The notes beneath the pieces were generated by a model. It had not been told where the DNA came from and did not search any database. It was given only the letters and a program-made list of their open reading frames with translations. A stretch of 64,000 nucleotides of DNA from Alnus glutinosa. Its lineage: Eukaryota; Streptophyta; Magnoliopsida; Fagales; Betulaceae. The translations under genes were made by a program, and so were the position numbers. Shown one piece after another: positions 45,560 through 57,849 of this stretch; position 1 is the stretch's first letter, and each line of letters opens with the position of its first letter. The DNA lies in NCBI RefSeq assembly GCF_958979055.1, contig NC_084889.1:33423951-33487950 (forward strand), given 5' to 3'.

Positions 45560-46378
45560 GGTAGGTCACAATCACTAAGATCCAACTGTCGAAGCTTTTG
45601 AAATGCCATCGAGCAACCATCATCATTAAAATCACTTAAATTTGTCGAAGGCAACAATTGGAGTAATTATGCACCTGATGAAATTGTAGATTCTTAATTT
45701 TGTGGATGCAATAGGAAGCATGGAGTGTTTGTTAATACGTTCCACCTTCTTTACATACCTAACAAATTTTGAACCCTCAAAAGAAAGATACTCTAAATAT
45801 TGCAATTGACAAATGCTATTTGGTAGATTCATGAGGTTTGTGCAAGTGCCTAGATCTAATTTTTGAACCCTATGAGGTACCCATAGGATGAAGGCAGCCA
45901 TTTTAGCTAGTACAACCATTAAGATTGAGAAGCTCTAAATGTTGCAACTGATGAATACTATCCGGAAGATTCGTAAGGTTTGTGCAACCACCTAGATTTA
46001 ATTCTTTAGGCCCAACGAGGTTCCCAATGGATGAAGGCAGTTCCTTTATACTAGTTTCTTCAAAGTAGATGTACTCTAAACATTCCAATTCACACTCAAT
46101 TTTAGGGAAGTTCTTAAGCCTTAAGCAAGCACGTACAAAGGACATGAAATTTGAGAGATCTCAACTTGAGACTCTCATAAAACTCCTAAGATTAAAGCAG
46201 CGTGCAAGACTCAAGTCAACGAGCTTATCAAGGAATCCAATAGAACCTTGAACCTCAACTGAACCCACACAATCATCAAGAATCAAGCTCACTATATTTG
46301 GGACCCTTGAAAAATCAGGAATTTTTTCAAAGAATTTACAACAAGTGAAATCCATAGTTGACATGTTTTGGAGATTCT
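45560..46378 (-). pseudogene. TNL relic F: degraded LRR exon
   Basis: The minus strand matches TNL exon 4: after a GACAG acceptor it reads MSTMDFTCCKFFEKIPDFSRVPN, then a series of LRRs (KNFPKIECELECLEYI, IKELPSSIGNLVG, LNLGGCTNLTNLPDSIHQL, LDLGTCTNLMNLPNSICQL), then diverges. Several frame breaks separate the pieces. No TIR, NB-ARC or C-JID exon is attached. Very similar to relic G; the two belong to one duplicated block. Confidence 0.8.
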
Positions 46379-47470
46379 GTCAAGAAAAGGAGAAATAAAT
46401 TAGTTTTAACTTTGAAATAAGTTTACAACAAAGAGAGAAAAAAATAAAAAATACTAATAACATAATGTTTGGATTCTTTCAGATATAAATTAGCTGAGCT
46501 CCACCCCAATTGATTGTTTTGCAATTCTACCATTTGAAGTCGTCAGGTCGACCATTATATTCCACCATTTTTGTTTGAAAAAAAAACTTCACTGGGATAT
46601 TTCTTTCATAGTGGTCCTAAACCGAGTGGAAATGGCCATTCAAATGCCTTAATTAATTGAGAAGGCTGGGTGATTTTTCAAGGCAATGAGATCGGAAAAA
46701 TCATAGGTGCCAATTCCTATTTTTCGTTATTTCCATGTAACCAAAGGTGGAATAGGGCTTGGATGCCACCAGGTTTTGCTATATAATTAAAATAAATTGA
46801 AAATAAGGTACGTATAAGACTATATAAGTCAATCGTAACTCAATCCATTTAATTAAATTGCTCAAATCCCTTAATCCTAATCTTGTAATTTTGTATTGAA
46901 TTTATCTCGAACTCGTGGATCATATTAAAAATTGCTTGTCATTATGTCGCGTGTCGAAGCATGGGTATTAGATCATATAGCCATATAGGTCAACCCTAAT
47001 ACAATCCATTTAATTAAACGAGTAAGACCCACTTTTAATTTTCGAATCTTGTAAAAAAAGACTGCCCTAATTAAAGACCTAATTTAATTAGGGTCATAAT
47101 TTGAGCCCCGCACAAAGGCACTACAAATACTCAAATAAATACTAGACCTACGCAGAGCCTGCCCCTAGTAGGGCTTGAAAAACGTGGTGCGTTTCAATTT
47201 GATTGGGTAATAGCTCAAACCAAAATAGCACCACTTGTCATGTATTAGAGTAGCTTTTGGCTTGGTTAGAATATTAAATAAATAATTAAATTTATAATTT
47301 TTTTTATTTAAACTTTTAAAATGAATAATAATTTAATATTTTATAAAAACAAAGGTTCGATTATGATTGATGCAAGGTCAGTGCATGCACTAATTTCTTA
47401 CAAAACGGACCAACCAAACACAAACTTGAATAAAACTACAAGTGACTTCTTCAAAGCTTGACCAGCATTA
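46379..47470. repeat. Duplicated non-coding block next to relic F
   Basis: 46500-46690 matches 17640-17830 and 58595-58795. 46700-47200 matches 57185-57540 and 58860-59320, including AGAGCCTGCCCCTAGTAGG at 47155 and 59280. 47356-47430 matches the start of the TNL-B upstream region (GATTGATGCAAGGTCAGTG). No coding content is recognised. Confidence 0.6.
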
Positions 47471-47864
47471 TGCCTTTGGACCAAACCTTGCAAAACGGTG
47501 GCCACATGGTTTTCTTTGTCTATTCAGTTAGTTTAAAGTCAATACAAATTGCTGTACCCAATAATATTTATTTAGGTTGCAGGGCTCGAAATAGATCGAC
47601 CTAATAAGCTCATCTCACAAGCAACACTACAAATAAGCCACACAAGCTAACATTCAGTCTAATTTTTGCTGTCTGACTAAATGATCTAATCTGCCGTAGG
47701 AATAACAGGCAATTGGTGTATTACTATTAGATTTTAGATTTAATGATAATTTTAATTGTCACATCAGATAGTGTGCACCTTAACAATGTGAATAGTCGAA
47801 AAGGGTCTCAAACTCAAACCCCTTTTTCACTGTTTTTTTTTTATTTATTTATTTTTTTTATTTT

Positions 47865-48468
47865 TTATAAAGTCTACGTACTTCTCTCAAACTACCACCC
47901 AATTGACAATGTCCTCCCAAACTTTCAGTTTGGACACAATGTCTTCTCAAACTATCAAAAATTGTTAATGTTCCCCAATGACGAAAATACCTTTAATAAA
48001 ATTAAAATAATAACAATAATTAAAAAAACTAAAACTAAAAAAAAAATTAAAAAAGCTTTCGATTTTTTTTTTAAAAAAAAATGAAAGTATGTCTTTTTTT
48101 TTTTTTTTAAGAAATTAAGAAATTTCGTTTAAAAAAAAATATTATTATTATTGTATTTATAGGAGTATTTTTGTTTTATTGAAAAAATTGTAAAACCATT
48201 TTTGTCTTTTTAGTGGCCTTGAGAATAAATTGTCAATGTTTTAGTAGTTTGAAAAGGGACTTATTAAAGTCATTGACCTTAGAAAAATTCCCGTAGGTTG
48301 TGTTGCACATATTCACTCAGGGATGGAGTCAAAAATACTTATGGGCAGTGGCTAGAGGTTAAAAAAATTTGTTGATAGAGACCAATACGCTAAATTTTTA
48401 TTTTTTACCTTATAATTTTTTTTTCTTCTTTTACCTTTTCTTCTTCTTCTTCTTCTTCTTCTTCTTCT

Positions 48469-48505
<37 letters not shown>

Positions 48506-48925
48506 ATTGAAGTGTGGGCATGTTGTAGATCGACCCCTATATGATCCAAATCCGTCCCTGATTCCACCCCCACCAGAGAAGCCTTGATACGAACGGCACG
48601 CCTTGGATTCCAATCCGGACTTGAGAGAGGCTCATGGGACTGGTCTTCATCTGACAGCTCCAGTCTAGGCAAAATCATTTTGCTGGCATTTGTTCTAAAA
48701 GCATACCAGCCAACATTTGTTGTGTCTAAGTAATTAATGATTTATTAAAACGATTTTTTTTTTTTTTTTAATAATTTTATGAAGGATATTTTTGTTATTG
48801 TAGAGTACATTCACATTGTTTGGTAGCTTAGGGGGTACATTGACACAATTAGTAGTTTGAGAGATACATGTATTGACAATTGGGTAGTAGTTTAAGAGAA
48901 ATATGTGTATTTTCTCATAATAATA
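47865..48925. mobile_element. Possible TIR element with about 45-bp inverted ends
   Basis: The left end reads TACTTCTCTCAAACTACCAC then CCAATTGACAAT. The right end, inverted, reads TTTCTCTTAAACTACTACCC then AATTGTCAAT. The interior is very AT-rich, with a TTC microsatellite at 48432-48470 and a poly-T run to 48500. A nested smaller repeat spans about 47890-48290. No target duplication could be fixed. Confidence 0.4.
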
Positions 48926-49430
48926 ATAAAAATTTGGATTGATTTATTTATTTTTTAAAATTTTAATGTCTATATAGATTTATTTCCCACTGGTATTGTG
49001 ACAAAGTAGCCTCCAAATATCAAAACCCGCCGCCACACTTCTTTCATCAAAAAGATTTTTGATTTTTTTCAAACCTTTTGCTTGGGAGTAATGCTACTTG
49101 CAACTAAAGATCCAAATCAAACCTAAACTCTTGAAATAGACCCTAAACCCTAAACAACTATAGTCTTTAATAGAACAACTATTCTTGTTTTGCCTTCATC
49201 GTTAATGATTACATGAACATAAACTTTGCTTAAATCCAAGTCAAAAGATGACAACTCTTTTTGGATATTGAATTTTGGTTAAGACCACAAATACTGGATT
49301 TATTAATTTATTACTAGAATTATGGTCCTCTAGATTTATCAAAACAGTTTCATTCTAATCATTATTTTAATTAAATGATTTAGATTTTATTGACTCGACA
49401 TATAACCTTATTGGTTTTTTTTTCTTTTTC

Positions 49431-49760
49431 TTTTTTTTTTTTTAAAATTTTTTTATTGATGAAAAAGAAACCAGAGCATATATATACAAGAAGAAAAAGA
49501 AACCAAGGCCTTTACAAAAATAGGCCAACAAAAAACTACATCCAAAGGAAGGTCCAATAGTCTGAAGGAAAATTGTCATTAGCAACCCGATAAGCACATA
49601 TGTTTGTGCTCCAATAAATCTTGAAATTTCTCTTCAAGATCTTTCCCAAGAACACTCCTATACAGAAGCATTCCCATAATGTAAACCATTTGGTAAATTC
49701 CAAACCCAAAGCTTCGTTCTAGGCAAAACCTACAAGAGAAAACAGAGGGAAATGATGAAG
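49431..49760 (-). mobile_element. Probable LINE 3' end with poly-A (minus strand)
   Basis: On the minus strand the block ends CATCAATAAAAAAATTTT followed by a poly-A run (T-run at 49431-49442), preceded by TTGTATATATATGCTC. This is the general form of plant L1 3' ends. No coding part is recognisable and no target duplication was found. Confidence 0.4.
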
Positions 49761-51836
49761 TTTAACCACTGTACATGTCTATGGGCAAGAGCCAAATCCT
49801 TGAAACAATCTACTCAAATAAATTTCTAAACAATGGTTTATTTTGAACCAAATATGGATAGGTATACTTATTTCCCATTGATGCCAAGTGCCACGAATGG
49901 GATGAATAAATCGGATGCATTAGGCACTTGATTTGGCTATATTTGTCACCAACTAAGTTTTGTATTACAGAACATGTTTAAAAAGTGGCTCATATTCTCT
50001 CAGACGTGTAGAGTAATATTAAAGTATCAGTATAGTGGTCAATTGTGGGGGTTCGGGGGCAACACCCCTCAGTACAGTATAGGCCGGATATTTTGGAGTT
50101 TTTCAAAATATTTCCGAACAATTAGAGTTTTTTTATAAGTATGCTATGATGTAACCCTAAATATATATTGAAATAAAGACGTAAATACAATGTCAAACCA
50201 CATAAATCTGTATCTTGATTTTTTTTTCCTACTCTTTCTCTTTTCTGTTCCATATTATTCATTATTATTGTGCACAATAACAACAAAGTAGAATGTCTCC
50301 CCCTAGTTATGCATGAGTCAGAAAATCTAATGCCATTGTGCTAAAAAAACATAAATAATACCTCTTCTTTTTCTTTCATATTTTAAAGTAAACAAAGAAA
50401 ATGCCTCTGAAACATTGGTTAATGGTTAGGTTGGGTCGGAATCTTTGCTTGCTAGTGATGAAAAGTTGAAGAGACCATTACTTACCGATGTCTGATCACC
50501 AACTTCTTTCGGTCTCATATTCTCATCTCCCTAAAGCAGAAAAATTAATTTCAAGAGTATAAATGCTCAATTAAGAAGATGACAGAAAAATCATGATTAA
50601 TAATTAAAAGAAAAAGGCAATGGCCTTAAATTCTCATTTCGCCTATTTTCCTTCAATTAAGGAATAAAAAAAGTCTTTCTTAGCTTAGTAATTCTGCTTT
50701 CCTTAAAAAAATAAATGGTCATGGAAATCGTTGGCTAATTGCAATAGATAATGTGATCCTTTCTCCATTTATTGTAGTGTGTCACTATAATCAAGCTTTT
50801 ATCCACACATTAATTAAAAAATAGGAGTCTAAATAGGTGAAACACTTACATTATTAGAAGACCCATGCTAGGGACTCTGTCCCAAATAGTTGACTGCCCT
50901 GCACAAACTAGGTCATGGTCAAATGCTGAATATGTCCCACACATTCATATATGAAACCCCAATTATCAATTAGAAATGATTCATTTCTTCTTCTTTTTTA
51001 TCCTTTCATCCCCTTACTTTTCAAAATTATTATTGAATTTGTGAAGTTCATGTTATCTCAGACATAAACCCCATAAATCTAATGATAATTTTAAAAAGTG
51101 AAAAAAATAAATAAATAAATAAAAAGGACTAGGGAATAATGTATACCATGTCTCTTTATCAATTGCAGCAAAAATCAAAAAGATGGGATGATTGTCTCCC
51201 TACTTAACCCAACCCATCAATAGCTACTACGTACTGGCCGTAGTTTGCATTAAACAAACACATATAAACTCAATGTTAAAGTATTGAGTAAATGATTAAA
51301 TTCATCTCTTCTTATTAGTTTAAACTTTAGGAAAATTAGCAATTTAACATGATATCAATATCAAAGGTCCTAAGTCCAAATGCCGACTCCGTCAATTCAT
51401 TCTCTATTTAATTAAATATTCAACGTGTTGAGTCTCACATATTAAAATGGAGTTTGAGCTCACACATGAGGGGAAGTGTCAAAGTATTGATCAAATGATT
51501 AAATTCTTTTCTTCCTATCAACTTAAACTTTTAGGAAAATTGGTGATTTAACACTCAACTCATCACTTCAATAAAGACACGTGTATCTTACCTCAACAAC
51601 TTCTGGTTTGGTTTTTCTTCTTCGAACACGAATCACCAAATACTTTGTCTAATTAATAATAAACAAGCATGGTCGATCAGTAAACCTGAGCATCACAAAA
51701 GCAAAGAAGAATGAATGAACATAATATAGAGGCTACCAACCTGAACATCTCTGACAAACATAGTATAGCTCGAAAGGAAGAAGAATGCCTCTTTTGCTGT
51801 CGGTACTAATTGGATTAATCCAAGTTGCCATCATCG
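49761..51836. other. Non-coding DNA downstream of TNL-D
   Basis: Contains TNL-type 3' flank homology at 50610-50910 and 51780-51836, and a MITE-like segment at 50975-51150 related to 13975-14170. No gene is seen. Confidence 0.4.
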
Positions 51837-52349
51837 TCAATTAAATCTATCGCTTCTCTTCATATGATATCCATGTTCTAAATGGAATCCACAACTTTTG
51901 AAGAACACTGACTTTGAAGGATTGCCATATATATCCTTGCATGTAAATATAACTTGAAGATTGCCTGTCTTTAGCTGAGAATGGTGTGAACCACAGTAAT
52001 TCAACCATACATGATCTGAGCAGGATGAATTAAGTCTACCAAAAGAAGTATTACAATATATTTGATGATAGCCTAAATAGTTATAGCTGACCTGAACGAG
52101 AATTACAAAATAGTGCTCCTCTCGTACATCCTTTGTTCCAATAACAGCAGAGAAAGCAAATATTGTATTCTTCCAATCCAAATGTGAAAGCTCATTGATA
52201 TCTATTTCACACAAAGTAGCATTTGAAACCTCTTTACAGTGGCTAAACCAATCTGGAATCTTGTTTCTCGGGAATATACAGCCAAAGTCATGGTCCTTAG
52301 GATGTCCCTGTTGCACGGTTATGACAAATTTTTACAAAAATAGATATCA

Positions 52350-52386
<37 letters not shown>

Positions 52387-53778
52387 CCTCTATCAATAAA
52401 TGAATTTGCACATCATTCCTTACAAGTTTAGGGCAATCAGAGAAGTCAATCCAACGAAGCATTGGTAAATCGTATTTACGATTAAATCGAAATCTTTCCA
52501 ATGATGTGCATCCATGGGCATATACCACTTGTATTTTTGGTGGAAGTTCTGGAATTTCTCGAAGTTGCTTGCAATCTTCCAAGCTAAGGTACTTCAATCC
52601 AACAAATTTATTGAACCACGCAGGAAGGCTAACTATAGCGCTACTTGATAGATCTAGATCTTCCAAATTGAAAGGGCATTCACGTCGAGTCGATAAATTT
52701 GCTTCTATTAGAACACTTTTAGGTTTTTCTAAAAATATTGCTAATGAAATGCACCCGCTAGCATTCACTTGTACTACATTTGGTGGAAGTTGTAAAATTT
52801 CTCCAAGTTGCTCGCATTTATTCAAATTAAGGATCTTCAAATGTTGCAACTGATAAATGCTATCTGGAAGATTCATGAGGTTTGTGCAACCGTCTAGATC
52901 TAATCTCTCAATCCTACCTAGGTCCCTAATGGATGAAGGTAATTCTTTTATTCCAGTACAACAATGGAGGCAAAGTACCTTTAAATGTTGCAACTGACAA
53001 ATGCTATCCGGAAGATTCTTAAGGTTTGTGCAACCTCGTAGATCTAATATTTCAATCCCAAAGAGATACCTAATGGATGAAGGCAATTCCTTTATACCAG
53101 TATCTTGCAAGTTGATGTGTTCTAAACATTTCATTTGACACTCAATTTCGGGAAAGTTTTGAAGCCTTGAGCAACCATAAAGGATAAGATATATTAGAGA
53201 TCTCAACTTGAGGCTTCCTACAAAACTCCTAAGATTATAGCATCTTCTAAGACTCAAATAAACAAGCATATCAAGGAATCCAACAGAATGATGAACAATG
53301 ACTAAATTTTTGCAACCTTCAAGAATCAACATTACTAAATTTGGGATCCTTGAAAGATCAGAAACTTTTCTTAGGAACTCACAATCAGTGAAATCCATAA
53401 TTGTCAGGTTTCGGAAATTCTAACAAGAAAAAGAAGAAATAAATTAGTTCAAAAGAAGTTTACAATGAAATTTAAAGGAATAAATATTAAAAGCAATCAT
53501 TATACCTAGACTCCCTCCAATTCTATAAGGCGACTACGTGGCATTCTTAAATAAATAAGGTTTTTTTCACAAAAATTGGATGGAAAAGATTCTCCATGAT
53601 ATTTAACCCAATCAAGCAATCTTAACTCATTATAGAGAAAATTAAGCCCTTCAAAAAATGGTGCACTTTGACTTATAAACAGTCTAAACATTTTCATCTT
53701 CTTTAGGGCTTTGAAATTCAAGTGTATGAAGTCTTCTTTAGGCAAATCTATCAGTATGCCCTCAACTTTGCTTGTTCC
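51837..53778 (-). pseudogene. TNL-D: 5'-truncated TNL with linker, LRR and C-JID exons
   Basis: Exons on the minus strand are 53778-53506 (273 nt, the same length as in TNL-A and -B), 53419-52388 (LRR, 344 codons) and 52307-51837 (C-JID, ending SDRFN). The first carries GTSKVEGILIDLPKED and LDWVKYHGESFPSNF. Its last codon is TAG where the paralogues have CAG, directly before the donor. The LRR exon is open, with GIKELPSSIR repeated twice, and the C-JID shows FPRNKIPDWFSHCKE and SCGFHLEHG. Intron 2 homology continues to about 55060 and then stops, so TIR and NB-ARC exons are missing. It is non-functional as a TNL. The open LRR and C-JID exons suggest fairly recent loss or relaxed retention. 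Confidence 0.88.
52351..52384. repeat. GA/CT microsatellite in TNL-D intron 4
   Basis: About 17 GA units directly next to the LRR exon donor. Confidence 0.9.
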
Positions 53779-55065
53779 CTAGCAAGATAATGTATAGTTA
53801 AATAAGTGTATCACCAAAATCGTAATATAAAGTTCTTCATATTTTAACACCTGCTAGAACTATAATTATTGTCTGGAAAATACATATGGGAAAATATGAA
53901 AAAACACTACTTACACACCAATTACACACTCATCATCTCATTTGGGGTGGGATCCACGTATGGTGGACTCCACCCCATGTGATAGAATGAGTGTGTAATT
54001 GGTGTGTAGGTGGTGTTTTAAACTTTTAGTAACACCTCCCATATATATATACTTTGTAAAAAGAAACAAGCTTATACTCCACCTGTTTGTCTTCCTATAT
54101 ATATTGCTTTTTTTTTTCTTCTTTTTTTTAAAAAATAAAATAAAATAAAATTTCAAAATTTCAAAATTGGTAATTGGTTTTTATTATTGGAATATCCTAA
54201 AGTGATTGATCATCGTATTCTCAAAATTAATTTGTCTTTTATATATATTTACACATTACTTTTACTTGTCCATTTTCAAAAAATAATAATAAAAAAAATT
54301 ATTAAGGACAAGACACTTATTAAAACTATGCACGTTTTTAAAATAATAAAAGGAGTTGCCAGTCAAGATTTTATTTATTCTTCTTAATTAAAATCATTCC
54401 ATTTATTTAGCTCTTTTGTATTATTATTGGTCAAATTTATTTTATTAGTCATCGTAAAATGAATAGCAAATTATTGAGAGTTATTGCATATTTAGTGAAT
54501 TTTTGAGAAGCGTTTTGAGTTTTGAAAAATGTAAAAATTGATAATTGAGTTGATGGACGCCACATTTTTAAAAAGTGTTGCAAGTGGTATCAACAAATGA
54601 AAGAAAATTGGTTTGATAAAATTTTGAGAAGTGTTTTTGAAAAAACATAAATTGAAAAATAATTTTTTACAAAGTAAAAGAAAAATTAAAAAGTTAGTGT
54701 TACTTCACAGTAGCAGTAGGCACCAACACGGCATTATTGCAGCCTCTTCCGGCTACCGCCTAGTGGCCACCACGGGGCTGCCAAATGCTTTTGGTAGCAA
54801 TCGTGGTGTCGCAAGATGCGTCTTATGACTTCCACGTGACCTCTAGATCAACGACGGCAGCACCATTCTGACCATTTTTTTTTAGAAAAAGAAAAAGAAA
54901 AAAAAAAAAAAAAACTTTTATCGTTTTTATTTGTTATACATGTAATGCTACACTTGAAAAAAAAAAAAAAAAAAATTAAGTAAACAATATTTTCCCTGAA
55001 AAACACATATTTTTCCTCAAAACATTTGAGAAATGTTTTTGTGTTTTATTTTTTTGGAAAAAATT
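53779..55065 (-). other. Remnant of TNL-D intron 2
   Basis: Reverse-strand homology to intron 2 of TNL-A, -B and -C, including the GC-richer island (54700-54860) and the AAAACACAAAAACATTT end. The match ends near 55065, which marks the truncation point of TNL-D. Confidence 0.65.
53899..54022. mobile_element. MITE hairpin in TNL-D intron 2
   Basis: Inverted arms AAACACTACTTACACACC then AATTACACACTCAT, against ATGAGTGTGTAATTGGTGTG then TAGGTGGTGTTTT. The loop includes GTGGGATCCACG. It is absent from intron 2 of the other TNLs. Confidence 0.65.
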
Positions 55066-55651
55066 CACTTAGCATCCTTGATCTTTTATCACTTTTGCAA
55101 TCATATCCATGCCATAAACTTTTAAAAGTATCAATTTAATGTATCATTCTTTCCATTTTTTTCAATTTCAGCCATCCGTTAAAATTTTTCGTTAAATCTT
55201 AACGAAAGGTTGTCAAAATTTCTAAAATACTCCTCAATTTTATTTTATTTTTTGAAAAAAAAAAAGAAGAAAAAAAAAACTTGCAAGGATTTAGACATTA
55301 GTTAGGATTTAATAGAATTTGCAACAATACTTATGCCTGAATCTTTGATTTTTTTTTAAAAAACTTTTTTTATAAAAACAAAGGTATTTTGAAATTTTTT
55401 ACTGGAATTAACAAAAATTAAAAAAAAAATGATACTTTAAATTTGTTTAGTAAGGGCCAATAAACTAAATTTTTAGTTTTTACTTTATATATTTTAAAAT
55501 TTTTAATTTTTTTTTTACATTATATTTTTTTTTTTATAAAAGAAAAAAATTAGGGAGGGACCCATGGCCCCGCGAATGGGTGGCCATGGAAAAAGTGGAA
55601 AAAGTCATCGTTCTATGTAGGGAGTAGTGCTGTAAAGGCGGTGCTGCCGTG

Positions 55652-55703
<52 letters not shown>

Positions 55704-56101
55704 ATGATCAATATTGATCATGTTGTTGTATTTGTATGTGAAAACGCGTGAGAGACACGGCCATTTAAACGTGTCGGTTGCCTTCTGACACGTGCTACGG
55801 GCGTTTTTAGTGGGAGCAGAGACCGGGTAATGTGGTGGCAGATGGTGAGTGGGCTGTACGGCCTAGATTACTGGCTTGGGAAGGCTTGGCTCTTTACAGC
55901 CTACAGGTTTGTGGACCCTCCATGTTCTTCTGATTTTATTTTCAAGGCAATTGAGCACCGACGCCTTTATTAAGAAGGTTGGGGTGATATTTTCAAAGGC
56001 AATGAGATCGGAAAAATCATAGGTCCCAATTCCTATTCTTCCTCTTTGCCATATAACCAAAGGTAGAATTGGGCTTGGATGCCACCGGGTTTTACTATTT
56101 T
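55066..56101. other. Mixed repeats between TNL-D and the GC-rich hairpin
   Basis: 55060-55260 belongs to the dispersed TTTTCGTTAAATCTTAACG repeat. 55655-55701 is an AT microsatellite. 55940-56100 is the block shared with 46660-46780 and 58745-58880, interrupted by the hairpin element. No gene is seen. Confidence 0.45.
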
Positions 56102-57180
56102 GGGATAATTGCACCGGAGGTCCCTGTGGTATACCATAATTATTTTTCACTCCCTATGGTTTAAAAAGTTCACTGGAGGTCCTCGTGATATGCAATAATT
56201 ACAAATCGATCCCTGGTGTCAAATTCTGTTAAAATTTTTAACAGATTCCGTCAAATGCCACGTCAGCGCCACGTGTCGCCAATAAGATGGCGACACGTGT
56301 CTATCGTAATAAAAAATATAAATTTATTAAAAAATAAATAAAAATACTTATTTTTTTATAAAAAAAATTCAAAAAAAAAAAAAAAAAGCTGAAGGGGTGG
56401 CCCAGCCACCCCTTTGGGGGTGGCCTGGCCGCCCCCAGCCACTGGGGGTGGCCGCGCGCCACCCCCAGTGGCTGCAGGGGGTGGCGCGCGGCCACCCCCA
56501 GTGGCCGGGGGTGGCGCGCGGCCACCCCCAGGCCATTGGGGGTGGCCTTCGGGCCACCCCTAGATCTACTAAGGGTGGCCCGATGGCCACCCCCGGCCAC
56601 TGGGGGTGGCCGCGCGCCACCCCAGGTGGCCTCTGGGGGTGGTGCGCGGCCACCCCCAGTGGCCGGGGGTGGCCATCGGGCCACCCTTAGAAGATCTAGG
56701 GGTGGCCCGAAGGCCACCCCCAATGGCCTGGGGGTGGCCGCGCGCCACCCCCGGCCACTGGGGGTGGCCGCGCGCCACCCCCTGCAGCCACTGGGGGTGG
56801 CGCGCGGCCACCCCCAGTGGCTGGGGGCGGCCAGGCCACCCCCAAAGGGGTGGCTGGGCCACCCCTTCAGCTTTTTTTTTTTTTTTGTTTTTTTTTTTGA
56901 ATTTTTTTTATAAAAAAATAAGTATTTTTATTTATTTTTTAATAAATTTATATTATTTTATTAAAATTAGACATGTCAGCGCCACGTGTTACCAATAAGA
57001 TGACGACACGTGGCGCTGACGTGGCATTTGACGGAATCTGTTAAAAATTTTAACAGAATTTGACGCCAGGGATCGATTTGTAATTATTGCATATCACGAG
57101 GACCTCCAGTGAACTTTTTAAACTATAGGGAGTGAAAAATAATTATGGTATACCACAGGGACCTCCGGTGCAATTATCCC
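56102..57180. mobile_element. Mutator-like foldback element, 1.08 kb, GC-rich palindromic core
   Basis: Near-perfect inverted repeat over the whole length: outer arms of about 300 bases starting GGGATAATTGCACCGGAGG and ending CCTCCGGTGCAATTATCCC. The GC-rich core at about 56390-56870 is built of GGGGTGGC/GCCACCCC words. Flanks TACTATTTT (56093-56101) and TACTATTTA (57181-57189) match 8 of 9, a Mutator-type target duplication. Related blocks at about 46775 and 58875 continue across the site without an insert. No transposase. Mirror-image ORFs on both strands follow from the palindrome. Confidence 0.88.
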
Positions 57181-57849
57181 TACTATTTAATCAAAATAAA
57201 TTGAAGATAAAAGTATAAAATTATATAGGTCAATTGTTAGTCAATTCATTTAATTAAAGGAATTAAATTTCTTAATCCTAATTTTGTAGTTCTATATTGA
57301 GTTTATGCTGGGCTCGAGGATCATATTAAAAATTGATTGTCATTATGTCGTGTGTCGAAATATGGGTATAAGATCATATAGTCATATAGGCTAACCTTAA
57401 CACAATTTATTTAATTAAACGGGTCATACATAATTTTGATTTGCGAATCGTGTAAAAAAAGACAACCCTAATTAAAGACCCAACTTTGGTTAGGATCATA
57501 ATTTGAGCCACACACAAAGGCACTGCATATACATGTGTCCCTTAGCATGTGAGAAGCACGTGTTATTTAAATAGCATGTGCTTTTTATATGTTTTTTATT
57601 AGCATTAATAAAAAAACATATGATTCTCACATGTTTAAAAGATACATGTCATTTTTATATGTGAGTTGTAAGAAATTTCCTACAAATCAATTTTTAAGAA
57701 ATTTTTGTCCTATTGACTTTATTTACACGATTAGATGCACCAACTTTAAATCTCGAAACTTATTTCAAAGCGAGTAAGCAATCACACAAACAATATTCGA
57801 TGGAAATAATTAATGGAAGACACTTGACTCTTGAGTCTTGAGGTTCCCA
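57181..57849. other. Duplicated non-coding block before relic G
   Basis: 57190-57500 matches 46790-47090 and 58895-59180. A palindromic stretch of ATGTG/CACAT words around 57540-57660 may be a small MITE. No gene is seen. Confidence 0.4.

Noticed and set aside
48352-48678. Poly-Lys/Arg minus-strand ORF
   Set aside because: Produced by the TTC and T runs; no domain.
56301-56998. Pro/Arg/Gly/Ala-rich ORFs as genuine proteins
   Set aside because: They are mirror copies generated by the palindromic GC-rich core of a transposon and show no conserved domain.
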